Shown here: positions 49,335 through 59,860 of the stretch, piece after piece | Layout of the letters: the number at the start of each line of letters is the position of its first letter | Position numbering within the stretch: position 1 is the first letter of the stretch | Assembly (NCBI GenBank): GCA_963853835.1 | Contig: OY970825.1 | Location: forward strand, 83,103,942 to 83,167,941 | DNA: 64,000 nucleotides | Source of the DNA: Calendula officinalis | Lineage: Eukaryota; Streptophyta; Magnoliopsida; Asterales; Asteraceae | Direction: 5' to 3' | Position numbers and translations under genes: made by a program | Notes under the pieces: generated by a model | Told to the model about the DNA's origin: nothing | The model's input: only the letters and a program-made list of their open reading frames with translations | Database searches by the model: none

Positions 49335-50176
49335 TCTGTTTTAGTATTTGGATAATGGAACATTGAGCAGTTTTTATTGGAATAAATTGATATATTTGAT
49401 ATGATCGTTTTTATATGAATATCTACTGTGTTCTATATTTGCATGTTTATATCCATGAATATTTACTGCGTTTTATATTCTAAACTGTCCATTGTCATAT
49501 TAATAATATGGGAATATTATTAAGACAAATATGAGGGCATTGATGACATTATCTTAGTATGACTAAGGATGATGTAATCAAACTCACATGTTGTTCATAT
49601 TGATGCACAATTGGACTGACCCAACCTATGAGAAATCACTTCTTGGATTTATGTCACAAGTGAATCTCACAAAGGCTTTGTCGCTTATCCTCTGACTTGA
49701 GATGCAAGTTGGTTTGTGTATGTAGAGGGGCAAGCTTTGATATGGTTAAACGCTGACCTGAATAAGGCTGCTATAACAACCATTATCGGGTTTGTCATTA
49801 AGCATATGACAGACACGTGCAGTCAATAAAGAATTTGTTCCTCCACGAAAGTGGATTAGATACTACTGGGCCCCTCGATGATTTGAATAGATGTATGTGT
49901 GGCCACACCCAAAAGGTAATCACGATGAATCCTGATTGGTTTTGGTAATCTACTTCAATGAATAGATCGAGAAACAGAATCGTTGAAATTGTAGATTGAC
50001 ATTAATCCTTGTCTAAATTTCAACATAGTATCAGCAACAAAAGGATAACTGATTGAAAAACTTTGAACAAAGATTTTATGAAACTCCTCATGTACTTCTA
50101 GGGGCATTGGCGGGTTGCTAGACTCTAACCTTTGCTTGTATAACTACTTGATGTTATCACGTGCGCAAGTGGGAGC

Positions 50177-50804
50177 TGTTGGAACATGCTTCACGCGTAT
50201 AACATATAGTTATATGGCTAGTTGTTTGTGAGCCTAAAGGGTCACACACTTAAACACTTAACACCATAAGATATATAGTGTAATTAGGGTAATTACATTA
50301 TATATTAATATATGCCACATGCTTGTATATATTAAAGTTTAATATTAATTGTTAATATTAAAACTTTATTGTGAGCAAACTAGAAGGAACAAAAGATAGG
50401 GACTAGAGTGTAAATAATCATTTATGATTATGGGAAGTCATTAAAAGGGAATCAAGGCAAGACAATTCGCACCCCTTGGAACCCTATTCGGCCGTCACCC
50501 CCATAACACATTCTCTAGACTTTTGTTCTCTTTGCTTGAAGATTGGACTAGCATCCCTTGGTGTTCTTGCACAAGTGTTGTGTGGACTAACTTTGGAGGA
50601 ACTCCCCATTGGTGTTCTTGGTTTCCGTCGTACCACATCTCCGTTCGATTCGTATTATACAAAGGCTTCAAGGGTATGATTTATTCATCTTAACTCTTTG
50701 TATTTATTAGTTTAATTGTATGATTGATATCAAGATCCGTTCATTGGTGATTAAACTATTTTCCGCTGCGTTTATGTTACTTGTTTAACCGAAAATCTCC
50801 ATTA
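50177..50804 (+). repeat. 3' LTR of the young copia element
   Basis: 628-bp copy with one base difference from the 5' LTR, preceded by AAGTGGGAGC as polypurine tract and followed by the GTACT duplication. Confidence 0.95.
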
Positions 50805-51117
50805 GTACTGGGATAGAAGTACACTTTTCTCTAAATCATTATGTAAACGTTATGACCAATAAAAATTAATATTCTAATACAAGACTTACAAAAATGTAAC
50901 TAAAATTAAAGGAAAACTAATCATAAAATACGAATCTATTGATAAACTAAAGTTAGTATTTTATAAAGTCACATACAAGTTAGTCGTGGTAACGACAATT
51001 AAAATATCAATTGAGTGAACCAATGTTAAGGCAAAAAGCCTTGCCCCTTTAGATCTTAAGATAACAAAACAACCTAGACTAGCTTTGATTTATATGTAGA
51101 ATAATATAGCTAAGTTT

Positions 51118-51410
51118 AGGTCTGATACTGAGTGATCAGTATTGGAACTCAGTATCAGTACTCAGTATCAGATAGTGATACTGAGTACAAGGACTGAGTG
51201 ATACTCAGTATAGTAACGGACTAAGATCAAATCCCTTGATCTTAGTCATTTTCCTTGCTTAGTCCTTCGGTTACTCCTTTGCTCATTATGTAAGATCTCT
51301 ATAACATTATAAATAGAGATCATCTTGCAAAGGAGTACTCACCAATTCACTCTACACTTTCATATCTTGTAATTGATCAGTGGTATTGCTTTTCCGCAGC
51401 ATACCACACT
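51118..51410. repeat. Cluster of inverted repeats inside the gypsy LTR
   Basis: ACTCAGTAT and ATACTGAGT words alternate through 51123-51212. A perfect 12-bp stem (GACTAAGATCAA / TTGATCTTAGTC, loop ATCCC) occupies 51219-51247. A longer foldback follows: TACTCCTTTGC (51272-51282) pairs with GCAAAGGAGTA (51327-51337), with an inner AGATCTCTAT / ATAGAGATC stem. The loop side carries TTATAAATAG, a possible TATA box. A third pair (TGGTAT / ATACCA) sits near 51381-51405. Confidence 0.8.
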
Positions 51411-51799
51411 TAGTGGATTTGTACACCGACTCTAATACTGTGTTTTACACTTTAATTGTCTTTTGTATAATCATTCTAATCAATTAACTAACAAACCAGG
51501 GGTATATGCATGGAAGTGCGTATATGCTTACATACATAATCATTAGCTAGTTGTGACTAGGCCCTGGATATGCAGATAGTACTATTGGTTGAGACTTACC
51601 CTCCCCCGTATTTGGTTGGTCGCGCTAACTAACGATGTTTATCGAACCCGTGGAGTGTATATCCAGAAAGTGAAATACGTTTGAAAGTTGTTGTTTTGGT
51701 TATGGGCTTAGGGTCGAGATTTTAACTCAAAAGGGTATAGCTAACCTTTTGGGGGATCACCGTCACATGTTTCTTCTTGCCATTTTATCGTGCCCCTGT

Positions 51800-52035
51800 T
51801 CTCGGAGCAGGTCATTTTAACGTTTATATCATCACACTATTTTTGCCAACGATGGCATACGAAAACGATTACTGCTTTTGAGCAGACTATTTTTAATGTT
51901 TATATCATCACACTATTTTTGCCAACAAAGACATACGAAAACTATTATGTTTTTACTACTGCTTTTGGAGCATACTATTTTTAACATTTTTTATCATCAC
52001 TCTATTTTTGCCATGACTGGCATACGAAAACTGTG
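51800..52035 (+). repeat. Three imperfect tandem repeats of about 95-120 bases
   Basis: Each unit has a TTTATATCATCAC-type phrase, then CTATTTTTGCCA, then GGCATACGAAAAC, then TTACTGCTTTTG and GAGCA. Copies start near 51818, 51892 and 51975. The short frames across them are not convincing. Confidence 0.8.
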
Positions 52036-52407
52036 GAACAAATTGAACTTATTATAAAACCTGTGAATTCACTCAACAATTTTGTTGATACTTTTACTTA
52101 TGTTTTTCAGGTATCTAAGTTAAGCATTGAGTCACATGCATTGGAGTCAACCTTTCGTTTTGTAAAGATGTCATCTCCAAATTTTAGTTAAAAATTATGT
52201 TTTGGTTCAACTACTTTGTTTACTTTAAATTTTGGTGACATTATTTTTATCGAACATTTATTGTTGACGATAATCATATGCTATGTTTACTCATGATTGT
52301 CGCACGCCCGTTCTTCCGCAAACCACTTTTGGCGGGTTGTGACAACAAATTTAGATTTAGGAAAATTAGGGAGGACATACTAATAGGGTTAAATAAACCA
52401 ATGCAAT

Positions 52408-52503
52408 GGGAATCGAGGAGCCATCTTGAAGGAACCGATGCAGGTAATGATAAACGGTGAAGAAATCGAGGAGACGTCTTGAAGGAACGGATGCAGGTAA
52501 TGG
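52408..52503 (+). repeat. Short tandem duplication
   Basis: The phrase AATCGAGGAG...TCTTGAAGGAAC followed by GATGCAGGTAATG occurs at 52410-52448 and again at 52464-52502 with a few changes. It lies just outside the gypsy-type LTR. Confidence 0.75.
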
Positions 52504-52608
52504 GATTCGAGGAGGCAATGGGAATCAATCTCTCAGTTGGTAGCCCACTCAATTGTGAACACACGTATCTTTAGACATTTAATATACTTTTTGTTTAGGG
52601 TTAACAAC

Positions 52609-52695
52609 GTTGGCCGAGGCTAGTTAAGTTGGTTTGATTGTTGGTTTTTAACCTCCACGTTGCGAGTTCGAATCCCTGCTTAGACATATTTTTTA
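52609..52695 (+). repeat. tRNA-derived SINE-like sequence
   Basis: An A-box-like GGCTAGTTAAGTTGGTTTG is followed by a good B box (GAGTTCGAATCCC) and then a T/A-rich tail. The spacing fits a tRNA-derived SINE head. The rest does not fold as a tRNA cloverleaf, so no tRNA gene is called. Confidence 0.5.
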
Positions 52696-52699
52696 ACAA

Positions 52700-54862
52700 A
52701 AGTATTGAATTCCAAAATTGGCTAGGATTTGGCTAAAATTTCAAAATGCTAATTAGGTAAAATCCTAACTGTATTATAAATAGTAGTAGAGATGAGAAAT
52801 ATTTTCCATCCCCACTCTACAAATTGGACACAATATAGTTTCAATTTCCAACCTTCTCCGAGACAAGTTGCACCATGTAGGTAACTCATGTAATTTAAGC
52901 CGCCATATGAATATATTTATCTTAATGGGGGATTGACTTACATCACTTAGATGCTAAATTATTCCCGGAATACAATATCGAGTCTATATGTCTTCTTGTA
53001 TATCCAAGCGTAAATTCGCATTGATTCTCCAAATTCCAACAGATTTTATCACTTACTTCGTGTAGTTGTATCCCTCTAATTAATGACATCAAATAGCCAT
53101 TTATTCTTGTTCAATACCAACGGTGGCGTCGGTAGCCAACCAACGCCCATCGGTTCACCGAAACCGTTGGCAAGCCCCAGTGTAGAAACCGTCCGTGAGG
53201 GAAGTTGATTTGATGAAGAGAAAATGGATGTATGTGGAGAAGGGATGTGTGAGGTGCGTATTTTGCGCGTATGTATTTTATAATGTGTTGGGGGTCTAAA
53301 AATATAAAGTGAAATGGTATTGTTGTTATGAATATGTCAGTTGAAATATCATTTGAGTGGTATTAATAATTGTTTTTGAGACTATAGATATTTAAGGTAT
53401 AGAACATGATTTATCAAACATACAAATTTGTAAGTTGTTGACATCTGGTACACATTATTTGGTCAGTAACGCATTTGTACACGTCTTTATACATTTTAAG
53501 ACAACCATTTCATAGTTTTGCCTTTTAATTTGTTTATATATTACTATAATTAGATATATATTTGAACAAATTCTTGAAATTAATGTCAATCATTTTCCAC
53601 AGAAACATCTTCCCTTTTGTTTTGTCAAACTTGGTTCTTTGCCTAAATTGCATGAAGCAAAGTTTTGAGGGTATTAAATTATCCATTTTGGTGTTTATAA
53701 TTTATCACCACTAAAAATCAAAAGGCATTATTTATAAAATGACAATTTCGACCCTCAAATTGAGTTGTGCCCATTTGTGTTTAACTCAAATAAACCAAAA
53801 TTTCCAAATTTTAACAATCTCGAACTAATTTTTGTTGTAGTTTTCTTAATTTTAAGCACATAACAACTCTTAGTTTAGTTATATTAATATTATATATGAG
53901 AATTATTTGTTCAAGGCAACTTTTATTTCATCTAAGGCAATAAAAATTATTTAACATTTATACTCTCAGTTTTACATGGGCACAATTTATAAGGTTTTGT
54001 TAATAACAACCCTTAGGGCTGTCTCTAACGTGTATAAAACGTTTGTACATTCATGGATGAAGTAGTAATCCTAAAATTCAAGGGGCGGTTTTTACACTAT
54101 TTTTGTCTTCTTATTTACAATCCTAAGAATGTCATTATCATTTTCCTAATTTATATAGGCTTTCACCGGTCACCACTTTACTTTTTGTTTTTGATTTCTT
54201 TGACCATTAATGCTCAGTTGCTATCTCATTCTATTATTTTCTCCTTGCCTCGTTCGTAGATACCCAGCCAGTTGTCGGGCACTTTCTCTGCCTCCACCTA
54301 TTTCCACCTAACCACATCATAGTACAATTGTAATTCAAGACCAATTTGTTTGTTGTTACAGAGATTGCTAAATTCATTGAAATTATAACTAATCCAAAAT
54401 AAGAACAGGAAAAAATGATTTAAGGTTCTAAAACCGACCAATTCTAGGATTCTGAGAAATTACGAATAAAAGATACATGTAAATTTTGATGATAGAAACT
54501 TATTGTTGGTACTGTAATGACGTAAAAGGCTAAAATGTATTATGCCCTTCAAATTCTTGTGAAATCAAATAAAAAAGGCTAAAATAATTCTGAGCGGGTT
54601 TAAAATATAATAAATAAATATATACAAAATCACAATACCATCCTCTTATAGAAAAATAGTTAAATGACAATATATTTGTAGCTGTTTCATAACCCTTCCC
54701 TGACAACCTCAAGATTCTGTCACTAGTATGGTTTGAGCTGATGAACTCTTGTGAGGAGGATAGATCACTTATCACTAGACAACTTTGATGAATTTAGTAG
54801 CTGATTCGGGAAAAAAATTAAGGGGTGTCATTGGTTGTATTTTTTTTTCCTCAGGGATGTTA
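52700..54862. other. No gene recognised
   Basis: AT-rich intergenic sequence. A moderately GC-rich patch at 53110-53220 (CGTCGGTAGCC...ACCGTTGG) has small inverted words but no coding signal. Open frames are short and lack family motifs. Confidence 0.6.
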
Positions 54863-54870
54863 CTTACACT

Positions 54871-55365
54871 TAGGGGTGCCCAAAGGATTGACCCGGCGAC
54901 TCACTCCTGAACCCGATTATGCCAATCGGGTCGGGTCTTATGTTAATATGGGGGTTTTTAAACCTGGCCCGACCAATCTGATTCTTTATCGGGTCAGATA
55001 TCGGGTTATAATTTCTTACCTTTTTCGGGTTGACCCGATTAAAGTTTAAGTGTTTTATTTCCACTAACTATTGATATATTTTTACTATTAAAAAAATTAA
55101 TTAACAAATTATATGATAAATCAATCAATAAAAATCACTTAGCAATTACAAGTGTTAAATAAAAACCCATAAATTCAATATATTAAATAATTTCTTTAAT
55201 TTTTACCTAAAATTTCTAACTCAAGTGTAGCCGACCAACCGAATCAGGTCAACCCGACCAACCCGAACCCAACCAACCCAAATCCTTATCGGGTCGGGTT
55301 TCGGGTTAGGATTTTTTTGCCTCTAACCCGACGCATCCGACCCGATAACCTAATGGGCACCCCTA
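54871..55365. mobile_element. hAT-type MITE with CTTACACT duplication
   Basis: Terminal inverted repeats TAGGGGTGCCCA / TGGGCACCCCTA are perfect, and the 8-bp duplication CTTACACT lies at 54863-54870 and 55366-55373. The 495-bp interior consists of degenerate GGGTCGGGTT / AACCCGACC phrases near both ends around an AT-rich core. It is noncoding. Confidence 0.92.
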
Positions 55366-55544
55366 CTTACACTAGCAAAAATAATTTAAATTTTTTTTAA
55401 CACTATTAGAAAGAATTTCAAGTGAATACACATGCAACCTCGTGCACCATACTAGTCCTCCCTTCTAATGATAGTTAGTTCTAATCAAAGTAGAGTAGTA
55501 CCCACAATTATTTTAAATTTAAAAGGGAAAACTTTTGAACTGTA

Positions 55545-55737
55545 GTCCGGTTTAGTCGGGTCAACTCGAAACCCGACAAAGGAAAGTAATTCAAACTCGA
55601 TACCCGACCCGATGTTAGTTTCGTGTTTGTCAGGTCGGGTTAAACTAACCCGATATAAAAATAACCCGAATAAACCCGACCCGACCCGACTAGCGTAATC
55701 GGGTTCGGGTCGAATTGACCCTTTTGATACCCCTGAC
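55545..55737. mobile_element. Truncated relative of the GGGTCGGG MITEs
   Basis: The same CGGGTCGGGTT / AACCCGACCC phrases recur and the right end reads TTTTGATACCCCTGA, which looks like a terminal repeat. The matching left end was not found, so it is probably truncated. An 86-codon frame on the minus strand is built from these phrases and is not a gene. Confidence 0.45.
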
Positions 55738-55739
55738 TT

Positions 55740-56295
55740 TCCCATTTACTTAGTTATGTTATGTATTAATTTGTACTTTATATCATTTATCAAAACTCGA
55801 TCAGTAATTTCATTTTTCGTTGTTAAAGTAATTAATATGAAAAAGGAAAGATATTAACTAGATTGTAAAAGTTTTGGAAATGAACCTTTCACAACAGTAG
55901 GGCACCACATATACATAAAATAAAAAATGAATATAAAAATGAAAATCTGTTGGGTTGAAAGCAGCAGTCCGAATAATGAATTTAAAAATGGAATAAAAAA
56001 CAAACACAAAGAATAAATAATTTGACAAATGAAAACCACAAAATTCCACAGCACTCAAAATAATAATTAAAAAATAAATAAAAATAACCACTAATTATTT
56101 ATTTATCAACAAAACTAAAATACTAAAATTACCATATCATCTCTTACATTTTAATAGTTTCTTCATCACCTGAAAATACTTGTCTCAAGCATCAGAAAAT
56201 TCTATGCATTAAACACTTATAAATACACTATTCATTTTCATGAAATTCAACAATCATTCTTCAATTAATTATCTCCTTTATTTCTTGATTCATTT
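55740..56295. other. 3' flank of the NAC gene
   Basis: AT-rich sequence between the MITE fragment and the NAC stop codon. The part next to 56296 is probably 3'UTR of the minus-strand NAC transcript. No other gene was seen. Confidence 0.5.
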
Positions 56296-57345
56296 TTAGT
56301 AATTCCAGAAGCAATCCACCAAGTCGATTGGTCCAACAGAAGCAGATGGAGCTTCTTGATCATCAAATTCCTTTTTCCCCATTTCAAAATTCGACATAAC
56401 CGACGAGATCTCGGTGTTCATCTCGCTGATATCTTTTTCCATTTGGAAGCCATTATTTCCCTTTAAGTATGTTTGATTAGGGATTGGATATGAAAATTCA
56501 AAAGGGTAGTTTTGATTGTTGACGAAATTGTTTTGTGGTGTTTGAATATTGATTGGATTGGAGAAGCAGGGCACGTTCAGGGAATCGGATTTAATCACCC
56601 CGCTACCGGAAGACGTTGATGATTCCGTCAAAGACGGCAGTCCAATTCCGCCGGAATTGGGTTTCTTTTCGCCGGAATTCTTGTGAAACACCCGGCAGAT
56701 TACCCATTCATTCTACAATTTATTTATAAAAAGAATTAGCAACCGAAAACAGAGTAGACTTAAAAATAGTGAAAAACTGAGAATCAAGATTTAATACCCT
56801 GGCTGATGTTGGTAGTGTTTGAACAGATGATTTACCATCCAATCTGAATTCATGAATTACCCAATTTGATTTTTCCCCTTTTGGAGCTCGGCCTTTATAG
56901 AAAACTAAAGTTTTCTTCATTCCAACAAGCGATTTCCCACGAAAAATCTCTTTATCTTTTCCGGTAGCTTTCCAGTATCCTGCATCAGTTGCTCTGTTTG
57001 TGCGTAATCCGGTCGGGTATTTCTTATCCCTCACACAGAAAAAATACCATTCTTTTTCGCCCATTTTCGCCAACCCTTTTTCCAAAAAACAAAACCCAGA
57101 AAAAAAGTTAGAGACTTTATAACAAACACAAAGATGCATTAAAAAACCACACCAGGCAATTCCCATGGCTCAATTCTGTTCATATCCACTTCTCCAATTG
57201 CTTTAGCACAGAAGTTGTTATCAAAAACCTTTTTGATCAAATAATGAGTGATTAATTCTTCATCTGTGGGATGGAATCGAAATCCGGGAGGTAGAATCAT
57301 TTGATCATCTTCTCTTTCAAGGCCAGAGTAATTTTCCATCATCAT
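56296..57345 (-). CDS. NAC100-like: NAC transcription factor, miR164-type (ORE1/NAC100-like), three exons, 295 aa
   Basis: NAC proteins are plant DNA-binding regulators in the nucleus; the ORE1/NAC100 group controls leaf ageing and organ growth and is held down by miR164. Minus-strand exons are 57345-57153, 57075-56798 and 56712-56296, joined by GT-AG junctions to 888 bases. The NAC domain spans residues 18-168: LPPGFRFHPTDEELI, EKEWYFFCVRDKKYPTG, GYWKATGKDKEI, VGMKKTLVFYKGRAPKG and NEWVICRVFHKN. The C-terminal activation part is Ser/Asn-rich and ends DLVDCFWNY, close to the ending of ORE1-type proteins. Three in-frame ATGs open the gene; the first is used here. The intron positions are those usual for NAC genes. 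No lesion was seen. Which member of the miR164 group it is needs a tree. Confidence 0.93.
56559..56579 (-). promoter_or_regulatory. miR164 target site in NAC exon 3
   Basis: The plus strand reads TGGAGAAGCAGGGCACG followed by TTCA. This is the miR164 sequence except for one base three from its 3' end, so the NAC mRNA would pair with miR164 at 20 of 21 positions. The site encodes the NVPCFSN stretch, the usual place for the miR164 site downstream of the NAC domain. Cleavage would be expected at the middle of the site. Confidence 0.93.
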
Positions 57346-57845
57346 ATTAAACCCCTTATAAACAAACCTTGAATTTTTAATACACAAAAACCTTTTAAGA
57401 AAGAAGCTATGAATCTTTTCTAGAACACACAAAAGATGTAGATCTATATGAATTTAGAACTAGGAGAAATTTAAGAATGGTTTTAGTGAATGAGGGTAAG
57501 GTGGATTGTTGTTATTGAAATGGAAATGAAAGGTATGGGGAAGTTATAAAGAATAAGAAAGGAGAATGCCATGGAAGAAAGGAAAACCATAAAGTATTGT
57601 AAGCTTAAAGATTGAGAGGTTTTAAAGAAAGAATGAAAAAAATTTAACAAATCAACCCCCTAAATATGGTTTTTAGAAAGAGACGTAATTGGGAAGAGGG
57701 GTGAGATACTGTGATTGGTAATTGGCCAATTGTTTTTCGTAGTTATTGCGATATTTAAATGTTTGAGTTGAGTTAATATTTTTGACTAAACATAAGTAAT
57801 CAATTAAACTAGACAAATAGTATTTGCATATTTGATAAAGGGAGT
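57346..57845 (-). promoter_or_regulatory. NAC upstream region
   Basis: Half a kilobase of AT-rich sequence between the NAC start and a PIF-type MITE. It probably holds the 5'UTR and core promoter; ACTTTATGG and CTTTATAACTTCC near 57545-57600 could serve as TATA-like elements. Nothing more specific was seen. Confidence 0.4.
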
Positions 57846-57848
57846 TAA

Positions 57849-58086
57849 GACCATGCGTAATGCATGACCGAAATTTCGGTCGCGACCGCCACCTCAATCA
57901 TCGCCGACCGGTCGCCACCGTTACGGGCTTTGCCGACCGACCGGTCGCCCAACTTGAATGGTCGGCTCGGCGACCATTGGGGATGCTCTCTTTTTCTTTC
58001 ATTTCATGCACATGCACATATATATATATATATATATATTAATAAATTAATATTTAAGAATTTAATAATATATTATATATAAAATA

Positions 58087-58160
<74 letters not shown>

Positions 58161-58318
58161 TATGCAATCTAAAAAAAAAATTGGTCGCGGATTTGGTCGC
58201 CCATTACGGGCATTTGGTCGCTGTCTGATCATGTGTTTGATCAAGAGATAGAAAACTGATGTGGCGCAGAGGTGGCAGGGGTGACCAAACTTAGTTTGGT
58301 CATGCATTACGCACAGCC
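57849..58318. mobile_element. PIF-type MITE with TAA duplication and internal (TA)n
   Basis: The left end GACCATGCGTAATGCATGAC and the complement of the right end (GGCTGTGCGTAATGCATGAC) are inverted repeats. TAA flanks both sides (57846-57848 and 58319-58321). The interior is rich in CGACCGGTCGCC words and contains TA microsatellites (about 58018-58040 and 58090-58154). The terminal GGCTGTGCGTAAT resembles GACTGTGCGGTAT of the PIF/Harbinger element at 5560, which has an internal (TA)n too. Confidence 0.88.
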
Positions 58319-58321
58319 TAA

Positions 58322-59680
58322 TTTCTACATTAACAAAAAAACATTATGTATATTACAATTATTATTTTATAATTTTTGTAATACGAAGTATTTGTTTTAA
58401 ATGTTTTATAGTGTGATACATGAAGTAATGTATATGTTGTATAAATTATTATTTTAATTTAATGATATTAGTAGAATACATGTCGTAAGTTATAAAGGAA
58501 GGAGGAGTAAGCAATGGTGGTTTAAAAAACGTAAGACACGTTGTGACGGCACCATCAAGTCTCAAGTTATAGCACGCGTCACCGAGTCATGAGGCTTTTC
58601 AAGGCGTGACTTAAATCGACAATTTTTTATATAATTCACAAACATATGTATATTAAGTTCACAAAAAATTATATATCTATTAATTTATATGGTAATTCAT
58701 ATATGACATTCACAAAAAAGTGCATCTAAATTTATGATTGTATATGTCATCATTTGATTAAGAAAATCAATTTTCATACCCAACTTCAAAAAAATTCGTC
58801 ATAAGGCGCACCTTATCGCGCATTATAACGTCTTATCTTACACCACATCTTACACATGCTCCATGTTCTATTTTGTAATGTGGCGTCGCCATGATATGCC
58901 TTTTAGAACACTATTATTGGCGCATCACCATAGGTTATTGTACACTCAGGATAAAAAGTCAATTCAAATTATCATTAAATCACACTTTATGTTAAATATA
59001 ATAGGAATTACAATTATGTTAAATTACATATTCTTATTTTAATAAAAAGTTGTTTGTCTACCACTATTTATCATGTCACGTCAAATTGTGAAATATAATA
59101 CGTAGTATATATAATGGCAAATTATACGTCATATTATAACTGAAATAACGAATGTAACTAAAGCATACATGAAAGATGCCACTTAATATTGCTTACGGTG
59201 TATGCTTGCTAAAAATAAGTTTCCTGTTTTTGCTACTCGATCAATGATGTAATTCAACTCACAATTGCACTCATTGTTTGTAAGTTTGGTTTACATAACT
59301 TTCGTATTCATTGTTTTACTAAATCAACACCATTGATCAAGAATAAGCCGACTATGATTGAAATTTTATGTAACGTTTGTGAAAAACTTGGATTTTTTTT
59401 AATGAGAAACAACAAAGTGACATATAACCATCGAACCAAAAAAGATCCGTAATCAGGTCATATGAGCAAATTCAAGCTTTTGACTCTTATGTAAACGATT
59501 AATTAACTGGAATTCTTGTTGTCTTTATTAGACTTTTTCTCTAGTCATCTCAAAGTATTTGCGTAATAAAGTTTGAAGACGATTACAAATACAAATAACA
59601 ATAACAATGCTACTCAATCCTTTTAAATGAGGGATAACATGTAAACAGTCATACCACATATAGAGAGAGTGTTTTCAGAT
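58322..59680. other. No gene recognised
   Basis: AT-rich spacer. A TTCACAAA-type phrase recurs near 58630-58720. No coding motif, RNA gene or element boundary was established. Confidence 0.6.
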
Positions 59681-59860
59681 AGGGAGGTGATTCTTACAGA
59701 GCAACTTTTATTAGTGCAGAACAATTTTATATCAAAGGACAATCATGCCCTTAGTGGAAGGGGTGGAATGCAAAATGTGTTAAAATAAAAGGAAGGACAT
59801 GATTATCCTTTAAAATGAAATTGCCCTATTATGATTATTCTGTAAAAATCACTTCACTTT
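59681..59860. mobile_element. Small MITE, GGGAGGTGATTCTTACAGA type
   Basis: The left end GGGAGGTGATTCTTACAGA and the complement of the right end (GTGAAGTGATTTTTACAGA) are inverted repeats. The exact duplication is unclear (TA or TAGATA-like). The interior phrase CATGCCCTTAGTGGAAGGGG followed by TGG resembles an inverted stretch of 8242-8408, so the two are probably one family. Confidence 0.6.

Larger units (their letters stand above)
42927..50804 (+). mobile_element. Young Ty1/copia retrotransposon, 7.9 kb, near-intact
   Basis: Two 628-bp LTRs (42927-43554 and 50177-50804) differ at a single base by eye (ATATAAGCC against ATATATGCC). GTACT flanks the element (42922-42926 and 50805-50809). 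The LTRs begin TGTTGG and, judged by the target duplication, end CCATTA rather than the usual CA. A primer-binding site TGGTATCACGAG (43556) and a purine-rich tract before 50177 are present. A 1.8 kb leader precedes a single gag-pol frame with one stop codon. The element is clearly the youngest insertion here. Confidence 0.95.
41225..52344 (+). mobile_element. Noncoding gypsy-type LTR or LARD, split by a copia element
   Basis: The outer ends are TGTGACAACCC (41225) and GGGTTGTGACA (52344), near-perfect inverted termini typical of Ty3/gypsy LTRs, flanked by ACAAA at 41220-41224 and 52345-52349. Taking out the copia element (42927-50804 plus one duplication copy) leaves about 3.2 kb with no gag or pol. 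It is therefore a long solo LTR or a non-autonomous element of that type. It holds foldback structures (51118-51410) and tandem repeats (51800-52035). Pairing of the two ends rests on the matching TSD and termini. Confidence 0.65.

Noticed and set aside
52609..52695. tRNA gene
   Set aside because: A and B boxes are present but no full cloverleaf or acceptor stem forms; a SINE-like remnant is more likely.
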